Below are positions 8,249 to 20,151 of a DNA stretch of 64,000 bases, one piece after another. Source of the stretch: Proteiniphilum sp. UBA1403 (lineage in GTDB: Bacteria > Bacteroidota > Bacteroidia > Bacteroidales > Dysgonomonadaceae); contig DBQD01000066.1 of assembly GCA_002305715.1 (NCBI GenBank), forward strand, positions 54,386 through 118,385, given 5' to 3'. How positions within the stretch are numbered: position 1 is the stretch's first letter; each line of letters starts with the position of its first letter. The translations under genes were made by a program, and so were the position numbers. The notes beneath the pieces are model-generated. The model had not been told where the DNA came from and did not search any database. It saw nothing but the letters and a program-made list of their open reading frames with translations.

Positions 8249-9835
8249 TTATTTCAGAGATCTCACTATATTTGCAGCTACTGATTCGATGATAGCGGAA
8301 ATCTCATCGTTTATTTCTCCACGTTGCAGTGGTTCTAAGACGTCAGTTCGATGACTAATTTCCATGAAATAGAGAAATTCTTTCTCGAATGTATCTATCT
8401 TATCTAGAGGTACATCCTTTAGTAGTCCGTGGGTTCCGCAGTAGAGTATGGCTACTTGATGACCAATACTCATAGGACTATGTAACGACTGAACAAGGAG
8501 TTCTTCATTTTTTCGTCCCTTGTCGATTACCATGGCTGTAACCGCATCCATATCACCTCCAAATTTAGAAAAGGCAGCTAGCTCCTGATACTGTGCTTGG
8601 TCGATCTTTAAAGTACCCGCCACTTTTTTCATAGCTTTTACCTGGGCATTTCCTCCAACCCTCGATACAGAGATACCTACATTAATAGCAGGACGTATAC
8701 CCCTATTATAGAGATTGGTATCTAGAAATATCTGACCATCGGTTATAGAAATCACATTGGTTGGTATATATGCCGAAACGTCACCTGCTTGAGTCTCAAT
8801 AATGGGTAAGGCTGTAAGGGAGCCTCCACCAGTTACATTATCTTTTATAGTCTCAGGAAGGTCATTCATATTTCTGGCTACCTCATTCTGAGAGATGATG
8901 CTAGCAGCTCTTTCTAACAACCTAGAATGAAGATAAAAGATGTCTCCGGGATAGGCTTCACGACCTGATGGACGTCGCAATATAAGCGAAACTTCACGAT
9001 AGGCGACAGCCTGTTTGGAGAGATCATCGTACACAACGAGAGCATGTCTACCCGTGTCACGATAATATTCACCTGCTGCAGCTCCTGCAAATGGAGCGAT
9101 GTAGCGCATAGCAGCAGAATCAGAACCACTTGCTACGATGACAGTTGTGTAGTCCAATGCCCCTTTCTCACTCAGCGTATTAACAAGAGATGCTACAGAT
9201 GATCCTTTTTGTCCGATTGAAACATAGATACAGTAAACGGGATCACCCTTTTCAAAATTCTCTCTTTGATTAAGAATCGTATCTATGGCTATACTTGTTT
9301 TTCCGGTCTGACGATCTCCAATTATCAATTCACGCTGCCCTCTTCCAATAGGTATCATAGCATCTACAGCCTTTAGACCTGTTTGTAAAGGAGTCTTTAC
9401 TGGCTGACGAAAAATAACTCCTGGTGATTTCCGCTCTAAGGGCATTTCTACCAATTTACCGTTGATGGGGCCTTTACCGTCTATTGGTTCACCAATTGGG
9501 GAGATTACCCTTCCCAGTAAGCCTTCACCTACAAATATGGAGGCAACACGTCCTGTTCTTTTCACTGTGAAACCCTCTTTAATGGTACTTGAGTCGCCAA
9601 GAAGGATAGCTCCCACGTTATCTTGTTCCAGGTTCATCACTATAGCTTGCATACCATTGTCGAACTCCAGCAGCTCATTTGATTCAGCATTCTGAAGTCC
9701 GAAGATACGAACAACGCCATCGCTCACGCTGATCACAACTCCTGTCTCATCGTATTTTACATTTGTGTCTATCCCTTCCAGTTGCATTCGCAACACTTCA
9801 GAGATTTCACTTATTTTGATTGAATTATCAGCCAT
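8249..9835 (-). CDS. atpA: F1Fo ATP synthase subunit alpha
   Basis: 528 residues. P-loop GDRQTGKT (173-180), the non-catalytic nucleotide-binding form, is followed by the conserved alpha block RPSGREAYPGDIFYLHSRLL and an intact C-terminal domain. Alpha forms the alternating hexamer with beta and carries the regulatory nucleotide sites. It lies between atpH (18 bp upstream) and atpG. Confidence 0.96.
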   Translation of the reverse strand: MADNSIKISEISEVLRMQLEGIDTNVKYDETGVVISVSDGVVRIFGLQNAESNELLEFDNGMQAIVMNLEQDNVGAILLGDSSTIKEGFTVKRTGRVASIFVGEGLLGRVISPIGEPIDGKGPINGKLVEMPLERKSPGVIFRQPVKTPLQTGLKAVDAMIPIGRGQRELIIGDRQTGKTSIAIDTILNQRENFEKGDPVYCIYVSIGQKGSSVASLVNTLSEKGALDYTTVIVASGSDSAAMRYIAPFAGAAAGEYYRDTGRHALVVYDDLSKQAVAYREVSLILRRPSGREAYPGDIFYLHSRLLERAASIISQNEVARNMNDLPETIKDNVTGGGSLTALPIIETQAGDVSAYIPTNVISITDGQIFLDTNLYNRGIRPAINVGISVSRVGGNAQVKAMKKVAGTLKIDQAQYQELAAFSKFGGDMDAVTAMVIDKGRKNEELLVQSLHSPMSIGHQVAILYCGTHGLLKDVPLDKIDTFEKEFLYFMEISHRTDVLEPLQRGEINDEISAIIESVAANIVRSLK

Positions 9836-9853
9836 TTTATCTTGTTAATACCC

Positions 9854-10402
9854 TTATTTATTTTGTGTTTTTTTGAATCTGTTCCTGATTCTTGTGAGCT
9901 CACCTTGAACACTTTCATCCCATTGATAGTTATCCAAGTTAAGTATAAAGCCACCGATAATATCTGTATCAACAACCAACTCCATTTCTAACTCTTTACC
10001 TGTGATCTTTATAATTCGTTCAATAAATTGTTGCTCCCTTTCCTTGTCGATTGCGACTGCAGTGATCAGCTTGCCATATTGTATATTGAATTTTTTTCGA
10101 TAAAGTTCAACAAAGCGTAACGCAATGATTTGGAGGTGCTCCTCCCTCTCATTTCTCAATATGAGGTCAATCATTTTGTCGAGTGACGGTGGAACAGTTC
10201 CTCCGCAGGCTGTTATTATTATTCTCTTTTTATCGAGATTTGTTAAGCCAAGATTAGTAATTGAGCTCCGCAGTTTTGGAAAAGCTAGAAACATCTCCGA
10301 CAGCAGCTTCATATTCTCATACACAGCCATCACCTCACCGGTTGATATGGCATAATCAAGTAAAGAACCTGCATATCTAGTGGAAATAAGCCCTGTATTC
10401 AT
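9854..10402 (-). CDS. atpH: F1Fo ATP synthase subunit delta
   Basis: 182 residues, typical for the OSCP/delta stator subunit that joins F1 to the b-subunits. Conserved features are the N-terminal RYAGSLLDYA and the C-terminal VDTDIIGGFILNLDN (family pattern of a D-x-x-x-x-GG block near the end). It starts 5 bp after atpF. Confidence 0.92.
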   Translation of the reverse strand: MNTGLISTRYAGSLLDYAISTGEVMAVYENMKLLSEMFLAFPKLRSSITNLGLTNLDKKRIIITACGGTVPPSLDKMIDLILRNEREEHLQIIALRFVELYRKKFNIQYGKLITAVAIDKEREQQFIERIIKITGKELEMELVVDTDIIGGFILNLDNYQWDESVQGELTRIRNRFKKTQNK

Positions 10403-10407
10403 ACAGT

Positions 10408-10908
10408 TTAGGAATTAGAAATCTCAATCTCTTCAAATAGTCGATCAATCAACCTCAATTGATCTTCATTTGTGGATAATTTTTCACGAAGAATTCGTTC
10501 AGTAAGATCAATCGAAAGACGGGATACCTCATTCCGAATCGATCGTATTGCCTCTTCTTTTTCTGTCTGAATCTGATTCCGCGCAGCAATAATAATCTTT
10601 TCAGCCTCCTTTTGGGCCTCCTCTCTGGCTTGCACAATCAGGATTTCATTTTTACGTGCTGTCTCCTTAAGAATCAATGCCTGATCCTTGCGAGCTTGAA
10701 TAAGTAATGCTTCACCCGTTTCTTTAACTCGTGCTAGTTCTTCCTGGGCTTTTCGGGCAGATTGGAGCGACTCTTCGATATAGTTGTACCTCTTATCCAC
10801 CATTTTTAGAATAACCGGAAAACCATATTTACCAAGTACGAATAATACAATGCCAAATGAGAGCATCATCCAGAAAAGAAGACCGGGCTCGGGTGATAGT
10901 AACGACAT
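10408..10908 (-). CDS. atpF: F1Fo ATP synthase subunit b
   Basis: 166 residues: one N-terminal membrane helix (PGLLFWMMLSFGIVLFVLG), then a long charged helix rich in Glu, Lys and Arg with coiled-coil character, as in the peripheral stalk b subunit. A single b gene is seen, so a homodimer is expected. It starts 13 bp after atpE. Confidence 0.93.
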   Translation of the reverse strand: MSLLSPEPGLLFWMMLSFGIVLFVLGKYGFPVILKMVDKRYNYIEESLQSARKAQEELARVKETGEALLIQARKDQALILKETARKNEILIVQAREEAQKEAEKIIIAARNQIQTEKEEAIRSIRNEVSRLSIDLTERILREKLSTNEDQLRLIDRLFEEIEISNS

Positions 10909-10921
10909 AAACTAATTTAAA

Positions 10922-11191
<270 letters not shown>

Positions 11192-11236
11192 TTATTATTT
11201 AATTGTTATATCTTCAATAAAAAGTTTTTTATTCGT

Positions 11237-12319
11237 CTAAATTGGTTTCTCGGAATGTGATACTCTAGCTTGACCGATGAAAACTGCTGAAAGAAGAGTA
11301 AATACGTATGCCTGAATGTAAGCGATAAGTAATTCCACAAAATCGATAAATACAGTGAATATAACAGAAACTATTGTCATACCAGCATTGATAGAGCTAC
11401 CAAGGCTAACTGTGATAAAAATGAGTACGGTAAGACCCAGAACAATGGAGTGTCCTGCCATGATATTGGCAAAAAGACGCACCATTAAAGCAAAGGGTTT
11501 GGTTAGTAGGCCTACGATCTCTATAACCGGCATCAGTGGAATGGGTGCCTTTAGCCATGTTGGAACTTCGGGCCATAAAATATCAATATAATATGCTTTA
11601 CTGCCATTCAGATTGACCACAAGAAAAGTAGCGACAGCAAGCACCATGGTCACCGCGATGTTTCCGGTCACGTTGGCTCCTCCTGGGAATAAAGGTATTA
11701 ACCCCAATAGGTTATTTACAAATATAAAGAAGAATACTGTGAGTAAAAAGGGCGCAAATCGTTTGTAATCCTTTCCGACAGATGGTTTTATTATATCATC
11801 GTTTATCGTCATAATAAACATTTCCATGAGCCCAATAAATCCTTTTTTTGACTCCATCGGATTTCGATTCAACGATCGTGCTACACTCATGATGATGAAA
11901 ATAAGCAGCAGTGAAGAAAAAAGCAATGAGACTGCATTCTTTGTAAGCGAAAGGTCCAAAGGACGTACTACATTTCCAATTAAATCAATTTCTATGATTT
12001 TCCCTTTGTATTTTCCATCGGTGGCAATTTGGAATCCCTCAACTGCATGCTCTCCATGATGAAAATGAGAGGCTGAAAAGAGATGCCAACCGGAGGTTTT
12101 ACTATAAAGGATTATGGGAAGTGGTATTGAAAGGTCTTTTTCTCCGATAGTTGTGATATGCCATTCGTATGAGTCAGCCAAATGATCCAGAATAAATTCT
12201 TTCACATTCAACTCTTTGTTCATCGACACATTGCTATTCGCTGCGAAAAGTGAAGACGCAGAAAGCAAAAGCATGAAAACAGCAAGTAGGTTTTGAAGTA
12301 GTTTATCCTTTATCATCAA
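11237..12319 (-). CDS. atpB: F1Fo ATP synthase subunit a
   Basis: 360 residues, longer than the 250-270 of many bacteria. The first ~26 residues look like a signal sequence (LLAVFMLLLSASSLFAA), followed by a ~100-residue extracytoplasmic segment, as is known for Bacteroidetes. The essential stator Arg is R281 in MVRLFANIMAGH, next to the c-ring interface. About five membrane helices follow the extension. It starts 12 bp after the small membrane gene at 12331. Confidence 0.93.
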   Translation of the reverse strand: MMIKDKLLQNLLAVFMLLLSASSLFAANSNVSMNKELNVKEFILDHLADSYEWHITTIGEKDLSIPLPIILYSKTSGWHLFSASHFHHGEHAVEGFQIATDGKYKGKIIEIDLIGNVVRPLDLSLTKNAVSLLFSSLLLIFIIMSVARSLNRNPMESKKGFIGLMEMFIMTINDDIIKPSVGKDYKRFAPFLLTVFFFIFVNNLLGLIPLFPGGANVTGNIAVTMVLAVATFLVVNLNGSKAYYIDILWPEVPTWLKAPIPLMPVIEIVGLLTKPFALMVRLFANIMAGHSIVLGLTVLIFITVSLGSSINAGMTIVSVIFTVFIDFVELLIAYIQAYVFTLLSAVFIGQARVSHSEKPI

Positions 12320-12330
12320 TCAATATACGC

Positions 12331-12774
12331 TCAGGTTTGTACTTTGTGATTTTCCTTATGTTTGATATAGGTCTCCATCTTCAGGTAAATAAAGGTTTCC
12401 CATATCAGGTAGATGAAATAAAAAATGGCAAATATGATAGCAAAAGTTCGAATATTGGCTTTATCTACAATCCAGTAAATAAATAGAGTCGCAGCCGATG
12501 CAAATAACTTGATCATTCGCATGAGCATATACCTATTTACGACTTTCGCAGGTTTATTCGCATTATTATGATTAAACACATAGATGAAAAGAAGTCCCAG
12601 CAGATAAAAGAAAATGGGGATCAGAGGATAGCTCTCAAATAACATGTATGGCAAGAATCGTTTGAGTATGAACCACAAACCCAAACCTGTCACAAGAAAT
12701 AAATTCGTGTGGTAGATTAAAAAATATCTAGACATTTTATTCATCTCTTCATCATTTAAATGAATATTCATCAC
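12331..12774 (-). CDS. Small membrane protein in the AtpI position of the ATP synthase operon
   Basis: 147 residues with about four hydrophobic helices separated by short basic loops; no enzyme motif. It lies between atpC (5 bp) and atpB (12 bp), where other bacteria often carry atpI or atpZ, whose products help c-ring assembly or ion transport. Sequence similarity to AtpI is not obvious by eye, so the role is inferred from position and topology only. A start at 12774 or at the in-frame ATG two codons later would both fit. Confidence 0.8.
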   Translation of the reverse strand: MMNIHLNDEEMNKMSRYFLIYHTNLFLVTGLGLWFILKRFLPYMLFESYPLIPIFFYLLGLLFIYVFNHNNANKPAKVVNRYMLMRMIKLFASAATLFIYWIVDKANIRTFAIIFAIFYFIYLIWETFIYLKMETYIKHKENHKVQT

Positions 12775-12779
12775 AGATA

Positions 12780-14572
<1,793 letters not shown>

Positions 14573-14588
14573 TTACTTGACCCTTAGA

Positions 14589-14596
14589 CAAAGATA
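14589..14596 (-). promoter_or_regulatory. Probable -7 element of the ATP synthase operon
   Basis: Minus-strand TATCTTTG, perfect for TAnnTTTG, about 45 bp before the atpD start. It is preceded upstream (minus direction) by an A/T-rich tract. A TTG at the proper -33 distance is not clear. Confidence 0.45.
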
Positions 14597-14651
14597 AAAA
14601 AAAATTCCCAAATTTAGGGAATTTTTTAAAGTTTGTGTAATGTAATTTAAG

Positions 14652-14724
14652 AGCCACAAGCGAGACTTGAACTCGCGACCGACGCGTTACGAATGCGTTA
14701 CTCTACCAACTGAGCTATTGTGGC
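14652..14724 (-). tRNA. tRNA-Thr (anticodon CGU)
   Basis: 73 nt on the minus strand. Acceptor GCCACAA pairs with TTGTGGC; D-arm GCTC/GAGT; anticodon stem ACGCA with loop TTCGTAA, so the anticodon is CGT, reading threonine ACG; variable loop CGGTC; T-arm GCGAG with loop TTCAAGT and CTCGC. The discriminator base is T and CCA is not encoded. One A-C mismatch closes the anticodon stem next to the loop. Confidence 0.93.
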
Positions 14725-14765
14725 TTATGTTTAGGGTTTGCAAAATTAGTAAAAAAAATTGTTCA

Positions 14766-14803
14766 GAAAAAAAAACGGGCTGTAAAATATCCAGCCCGTT
14801 TTC
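14766..14803 (-). terminator. Rho-independent terminator of secDF
   Basis: Inverted repeat 14773-14782 / 14792-14801 (AAACGGGCTG and its complement), followed on the minus strand by a run of nine T. It stands about 30 bp after the secDF stop codon. Confidence 0.85.
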
Positions 14804-14830
14804 CCTAGTATTTAGCTTTTCCGAAAAATA

Positions 14831-17764
14831 TTATTCAGCAGTTTTTTTAAGTTGTTGATTGGTCAACATTTTGTATGCAACAGGAGCTGCTACGAACAAA
14901 CTGGTTACAGTACCTACAACAACACCAATAAGCATAGCGAATACGAAACTCCGTACAGCATCGCCTCCAAAGAAGAGGATACAGATGATTACCAAGATGG
15001 TACTCAAACCAGTATTAATAGTACGAGCAAGTGTTGCGTTCATTGAGTCGTTAAACAATGCAAGTAGACCACGTTTTGGATAGAGTTGCGTGTATTCACG
15101 CACACGGTCAAATACCACCACCTTATCGTTAATAGAGTAACCTACAATGGTAAGGATCGCCGCCACAAAAGTCTGGTCAATCTCCATGGAGAATGGCATC
15201 ACCTTCCACAGTAACGAATAGAGACCAATCACCGCAAATGTATCTACCGCAAGTGCTGCTACAGTACCCACAGAGAATGCGAAGTTGTTAAAGCGGAAGA
15301 GTATATAAAGACCCATACAGATAAGAGCGATAGCCAATGCAAAGAATGCATTTCGAATCATATCCTCAGCGATACTTGGACCTACCTTCTGTGAACTTTG
15401 AATATGATCATCGATAGATTGTCCCGGTGTAATGAACTGTGCCAATCCTTCAGCCAAAAGGTCACGTAAATCCTGTTCAACAGTATCACTTTCTGTTTCG
15501 ATCATGTAGTTGGTTGAGATACGTACCTGATTGCTAGTACCGATGGTGATTACGCGTACTGATTCTCCAAAGATAGGAGCCAGTGCATCTTGCACATCAC
15601 CTGTCTTAACAGGTTGGTCGAAGCGTACAATATAGTTACGTCCACCGGTAAAATCGATACCCACGTTCATCTTCAGTGTAAAGAGAGAAATAACACTTAC
15701 TACAACGAAGATTGCAATACCCAATAATACCTTCTTGCTGTTATGAATAAAGTTGAAGTTATATTCTCTGAACATTGCAGACGAGAAGGCAGTATTGAAT
15801 GTTAGACTTTGCCATTTACCCTTTGCAAAACGGTTCTCATATACTAGACGAGTCATGTATACAGCAGTGAGGAACGAAGCGATAATACCGATGATCAGGG
15901 TGATAGCGAATCCTCTGATGGCACCTGCACCAAAAATTGCAAGAATGATACCCGTGATGATTGTTGTTAAGTTAGAGTCGAAGATCGCAGAGAAGGCATT
16001 TTTGTATCCATCCTCAAGTGCTCTACGAAGTGTTTTGCCTGCAGCAAGTTCCTCTTTAATACGTTCATTAATAAGTACGTTCGCATCTACTGCCATCGCA
16101 AGAGATAAAATCATACCGGCAATACCTGGTAGTGTGAGAACAGCCTGGAATGCCGCAAGTGCGCCTAGCGTAAAGAAGAAGTTTAACAGCAGTGCTCCGT
16201 TAATCACCATACCCGGAATAAAACCGTAAAGTATACAGGTGAAGATGAACAATACAATAAGTGCTATGATGAATGATACATAACCATCCTTAATGGCTTC
16301 TTGTCCAAGTGAAGGACCAACCACATCTTCCTGTACAATTCGTACACCGGCTTGCATCTTACCCGATTTGAGTACGTTCTCCAAGTCTTGTGCCTCTTGT
16401 GGTGTGAAGTTACCGGTGATAGAAGAGCGACCCCCATCGATTCGTCCGTTCACTGTTGGAGCAGAATATACATAATTGTCGAGTAGTATGGCGATTGATT
16501 TACCAACCTCTGCCCCTGTGATTGTAGACCAGCGACTAGCTCCAGATGAGTTCATAGTCATGGTTACTTCCCATGCAGAACCATTCTGACCTTGGTCGGC
16601 ACGTGCATTTGTAACCACATCGCCACCCAACGCAGGGCCTCGTTTACTGCCGTCACCTTTAAGAGCATACAATTGGAAGTAAGTTTCACGTTGGTCAATT
16701 GCTTTGAAACCCCATTTAAATTTGACATCTGACGGGAAAACATCTTTGTATTTATCGAGTAGGAAGTTTACTGCAGCGGTGTCAAGTTTTGAAACACTAC
16801 CTACAATTGGTCCTGATACTCCGCTCATTGCGAAATAAGGCTCGTTGAAATATTCAATGAAACTTTTGGTAATCAATATTTCGCTTTCATCTTCAGTGAG
16901 TACTGTTGTCGATGCGTCAGCCACATCAAGCAGTTGTGCAGTCAATGAGTCTTGCTGTGATGTTTCTACCTCAGCTGTTTCACTTGTAGCACTTCTTTTA
17001 GCCATTGCATATTCGCTCGATCTGGCATTTAATTCATTGAAGAACATACCCAATTCATTCACGTTGTATGTCTTCCAGAATTCAAGGTTGGCACTACCTT
17101 GGAGTAGGTTACGAACACGATCAGGTTCGGTGATACCCGGAAGTTCCACCAATATGCGTTCAGCACGATCAAGTCGTTGAATGTTGGGAGCTACTACACC
17201 AAAACGGTCTATACGAGTAGCCAATACATTGAATGAATTGTCGGCAACACTTTTCAATTCGTTACGTAATACTGAAATTACATCGCTGTTACTTGCAGTG
17301 GGGGATACCCTGTCGCTCATGGTGACACTGAAAATGTTGGCCAGCTTTCCATCAGGACTGATACGATCGTAATTTTGCTGGAACAGGGTAATGAAGTCGG
17401 CAGAACTTCCCTTTCGATTCTGAACGATGGTCTCCTTCAGTGCTTGATTGAACAACGGATCGTCGGTGTTTGCTAATGATGCAATTACCTGCGAAGCGTC
17501 AATCTCGAGGACAACGTTCATACCGCCTTTAAGGTCAAGACCTAGGCCGATTTCTTTTTCACGAATTTGTTTCAGTGTGTAGTTCAGATACACTTTCTCC
17601 GTAGACAGCGAATCAAAATAATGATTCTTCAGGGCTAAGTTTCCATTGGCGTATTGATCCGCTTTCTTGTTATACTGTCTTCCTACTACAGTGAAAGACA
17701 AATAGAACAAACAGATAGCCGTAAGGATAATACTGAAAACTTGAATAAATCCTTTGTTTTGCAT
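14831..17764 (-). CDS. secDF: Protein translocase subunit SecDF (fused SecD and SecF)
   Basis: 977 residues, one polypeptide combining SecD and SecF, as is usual in Bacteroidetes. The SecD half has an N-terminal membrane helix, LGLDLKGGMNVVLEID, a large periplasmic P1 region and a helix bundle with AAFQAVLTLPGIAGMILSLA. The SecF half begins around residue 650 and has NVGIDFTGGRNY (about 700) and the bundle GYSINDKVVVFDRVRE. SecDF uses the proton gradient to pull proteins across the membrane after SecA/SecYEG. A long Ser/Thr/Glu-rich insert sits in the P1 region. A candidate -7 element lies about 105 bp upstream and a strong terminator follows. Confidence 0.95.
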   Translation of the reverse strand: MQNKGFIQVFSIILTAICLFYLSFTVVGRQYNKKADQYANGNLALKNHYFDSLSTEKVYLNYTLKQIREKEIGLGLDLKGGMNVVLEIDASQVIASLANTDDPLFNQALKETIVQNRKGSSADFITLFQQNYDRISPDGKLANIFSVTMSDRVSPTASNSDVISVLRNELKSVADNSFNVLATRIDRFGVVAPNIQRLDRAERILVELPGITEPDRVRNLLQGSANLEFWKTYNVNELGMFFNELNARSSEYAMAKRSATSETAEVETSQQDSLTAQLLDVADASTTVLTEDESEILITKSFIEYFNEPYFAMSGVSGPIVGSVSKLDTAAVNFLLDKYKDVFPSDVKFKWGFKAIDQRETYFQLYALKGDGSKRGPALGGDVVTNARADQGQNGSAWEVTMTMNSSGASRWSTITGAEVGKSIAILLDNYVYSAPTVNGRIDGGRSSITGNFTPQEAQDLENVLKSGKMQAGVRIVQEDVVGPSLGQEAIKDGYVSFIIALIVLFIFTCILYGFIPGMVINGALLLNFFFTLGALAAFQAVLTLPGIAGMILSLAMAVDANVLINERIKEELAAGKTLRRALEDGYKNAFSAIFDSNLTTIITGIILAIFGAGAIRGFAITLIIGIIASFLTAVYMTRLVYENRFAKGKWQSLTFNTAFSSAMFREYNFNFIHNSKKVLLGIAIFVVVSVISLFTLKMNVGIDFTGGRNYIVRFDQPVKTGDVQDALAPIFGESVRVITIGTSNQVRISTNYMIETESDTVEQDLRDLLAEGLAQFITPGQSIDDHIQSSQKVGPSIAEDMIRNAFFALAIALICMGLYILFRFNNFAFSVGTVAALAVDTFAVIGLYSLLWKVMPFSMEIDQTFVAAILTIVGYSINDKVVVFDRVREYTQLYPKRGLLALFNDSMNATLARTINTGLSTILVIICILFFGGDAVRSFVFAMLIGVVVGTVTSLFVAAPVAYKMLTNQQLKKTAE

Positions 17765-17867
17765 TTCAATATTACTTTTGTTTACAATTTACTATTTCTC
17801 AGGTTACTAACTGATTTGATAATTAAAAATTTAAGGCACAGTAAATGCCCTTTTGTTTTTGAGCGTG

Positions 17868-17875
17868 CAAATATA
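17868..17875 (-). promoter_or_regulatory. Probable -7 element of secDF
   Basis: Minus-strand TATATTTG, a perfect TAnnTTTG match. It would give a leader of about 95 nt. No clear -33 TTG. Confidence 0.4.
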
Positions 17876-17900
17876 CGTTTTTTTATCTTTCTTAAGAAGA

Positions 17901-17938
17901 AAAATGCCGGATTATTTTCTTTCTAATAATCCGGCAAA
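17901..17938 (-). terminator. Rho-independent terminator of the M3 peptidase gene
   Basis: Twelve-base perfect inverted repeat TGCCGGATTATT (17905-17916) / AATAATCCGGCA (17925-17936) with an 8-nt loop, followed on the minus strand by TTTTTC. It lies 17 bp after the stop codon of the peptidase. Confidence 0.85.
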
Positions 17939-17953
17939 TTTCGATGTAGATTA

Positions 17954-20077
17954 TTATTCTATAAAACCTCTGTTTTTGAGCAAGTAAACGGGGTTAGGCT
18001 CAGCGCCTCTGAATTTCTTATAAAGTGTCATCGGGTCATCTGTGTTACCTTTCGAGAGCACATTGTCGCGGAACAATTTTGCCGTTTCCTTATCGAAGAT
18101 TCCCTTTTCAACAAATGCTTGGAATGCGTCAGCATCTAAAACTTCAGCCCAAAGATAAGCATAGTATCCTGCCGAATAACCACCACTGAAGATGTGAGAG
18201 AAGTATGTGCTGCGATAGCGAGGAATAATTTCGTCGATCAAGCCAATTTTTGCCATGGACTGTTTTTCAAATTCGCGCACATTGATCTCTTTCTTCACAC
18301 GTTGGGTATGATAATCCATATCGAGCAGGGCTGCAGCAACAAATTCAGTAGTTGTAAAACCCATGTTGAATTTCGAAGCAGCGTCAATTTTTGCAATCAG
18401 TTCATCGGGTATTACTTCACCTGTTTGATAATGTGTAGCGTATAGCTTCAATACATCGGGGTGGAATGCCCAATGTTCCATAACTTGAGAAGGTAGTTCT
18501 ACAAAGTCACGCGAAACGCTTGTGCCTGAAAGACCGGCGTAGTTCACATTCGAAAGCATTCCGTGCAGAGCATGTCCAAATTCATGGAAGAGTGTTTCAA
18601 CCTCATCGAGAGTGAGTAGGGAAGGAGTAGTTTCGGTTGGGCGTGTGAAGTTACCCACGTTGAACACAAGAGGACGAATATTTTCACCATTCAGTACTTG
18701 TTGACCGCGGAAGCTGCTCATCCAGGCACCAGCACCTTTTCCAGCTCTTGGAAAATAGTCTGTATAGAAGATAGCCACATGTGAACCATCAGCATCCGTA
18801 ACTTCATAAACCTCAACTTCGGGGTGATAAACTGCAATGTTATCAAGTTTTTTAAAGTTTAGGCCATAAAGCTTGTTGGCTACTGTAAATACACCTTCGC
18901 GCACATTTTCCATTTTGAAATAGGGCTTCAGCTCCTCTTCGTTAAGTGCATATTTCTGCTGACGTAGTTTCTCAGTATAATACCACCAGTCCCACGATGC
19001 TAGTTTAAAGTTCCCACCTTCTTCGTCAATAAGTTTCTGTAGCTCTGCCGCTTCTTTCTTGGCTTGAGCCAACGCATATCCCCATACTTCATTCAGAAGT
19101 TTGTATACATTTTCTGGACTCTTCGCCATGTTTTCGGCGAGAATATAATCAGCGTGTGTGTCGAAACCCAGTAATTGGGCTTTTTCTATGCGTAGGTTGA
19201 CAATTTTGTTGATGATTTTTTTGTTATCGTTATCGTTGTCATTGTCGCCACGCATATACATAGCTTTATACAGTTTTTCACGTAGTTCTCGTTTGTCGGC
19301 ATATTGCAAGAATGGCAACCAGCTTGGTTTCTGCAGGCCAAAAACCCATTTACCCTCTTCACCAGCAGCTTTAGCCGCATCGGCTGCAGCAGCTATCACA
19401 CCTTCGGGCAATCCTGCAAGGTCCTCTTCGTTGTCAATAATCAATTTAAACCCATTTGTTTCTTTCAATAAGTTGTTTCCAAACGTAAGGGTGAGTGCTG
19501 ACATTTCTTTGTTGATCTCACGAAGCCTTGTTTTTTCGGCCTCTCCCAACATAATTCCCGAACGAACAAACCCTTTGTATTTATCTTCCAACAGTCGGAA
19601 CTGCTCGGTAGTGAGGTTCATTCCGGTGGTGTCATCATAAACAGCCTTGATGCGGTTAAACAATTTTTCGTTGAGGTTGATGTTGTCTCTGTGTTCCGAC
19701 AAGAGCGGAGAAAGCTCCACCGCTAATGCCTGAATTGAGTCGTTTGTCTCCGCACCTTTCAACCCGGAGAAAACCCTAGAGACGCGAGATAGCAATTTGC
19801 CGCTATTATCGAGAGCCACAATTGTGTTTTCGAAAGTAGGCGCTTCGGGATTGTTAACGATTGCCTCAATTTCGGCAGATTCCTCCTCTATACCAATTAA
19901 AAAAGCAGGCCTAAAATCGGCGAATTCAATTTTATCAAAAGGCGGTGTTCCGTAAGGGGTGTCAAACTCTGTGAAAAAGATCGATCCTTTTTCACCGGAC
20001 GCTGTGTCCGATTTCTGTGAGTTGTTGCATGCGATTAAAGACATAAATGCAAATGTAAAAAATAAGACTCTCTTCAT
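17954..20077 (-). CDS. M3 family metallopeptidase lipoprotein (peptidyl-dipeptidase Dcp-like)
   Basis: 707 residues. A lipoprotein signal peptide ends at Cys17 (lipobox LIAC), so the mature protein is lipid-anchored outside the cytoplasm. The thimet-type zinc motif HEFGH is at 498-502 (FHEFGHALHGML), and the family block YYTEKLRQQKYALNEEELKPYF precedes it. Length and order match oligopeptidase A/Dcp enzymes, which cut short peptides; the subfamily resembles Dcp, which removes C-terminal dipeptides. In a peptide-fermenting Bacteroidales this would process oligopeptides in the periplasm (inference). Monocistronic, with its own terminator. Confidence 0.92.
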   Translation of the reverse strand: MKRVLFFTFAFMSLIACNNSQKSDTASGEKGSIFFTEFDTPYGTPPFDKIEFADFRPAFLIGIEEESAEIEAIVNNPEAPTFENTIVALDNSGKLLSRVSRVFSGLKGAETNDSIQALAVELSPLLSEHRDNINLNEKLFNRIKAVYDDTTGMNLTTEQFRLLEDKYKGFVRSGIMLGEAEKTRLREINKEMSALTLTFGNNLLKETNGFKLIIDNEEDLAGLPEGVIAAAADAAKAAGEEGKWVFGLQKPSWLPFLQYADKRELREKLYKAMYMRGDNDNDNDNKKIINKIVNLRIEKAQLLGFDTHADYILAENMAKSPENVYKLLNEVWGYALAQAKKEAAELQKLIDEEGGNFKLASWDWWYYTEKLRQQKYALNEEELKPYFKMENVREGVFTVANKLYGLNFKKLDNIAVYHPEVEVYEVTDADGSHVAIFYTDYFPRAGKGAGAWMSSFRGQQVLNGENIRPLVFNVGNFTRPTETTPSLLTLDEVETLFHEFGHALHGMLSNVNYAGLSGTSVSRDFVELPSQVMEHWAFHPDVLKLYATHYQTGEVIPDELIAKIDAASKFNMGFTTTEFVAAALLDMDYHTQRVKKEINVREFEKQSMAKIGLIDEIIPRYRSTYFSHIFSGGYSAGYYAYLWAEVLDADAFQAFVEKGIFDKETAKLFRDNVLSKGNTDDPMTLYKKFRGAEPNPVYLLKNRGFIE

Positions 20078-20143
20078 GAGCGTAAAAAATTTTGATTACG
20101 AATATCAATTGTTAAATAATCTCAGTCAATGTGTTGTATGGCG

Positions 20144-20151
20144 CAAAGTTA
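20144..20151 (-). promoter_or_regulatory. Possible -7 element of the M3 peptidase gene
   Basis: Minus-strand TAACTTTG matches TAnnTTTG, about 67 bp before the start codon. No TTG at the expected distance. Confidence 0.35.

Noticed and set aside
15753..16229. Long plus-strand frame inside secDF
   Set aside because: It is fully antisense to the strongly conserved SecDF coding sequence, and the translation is low-complexity with no family features.
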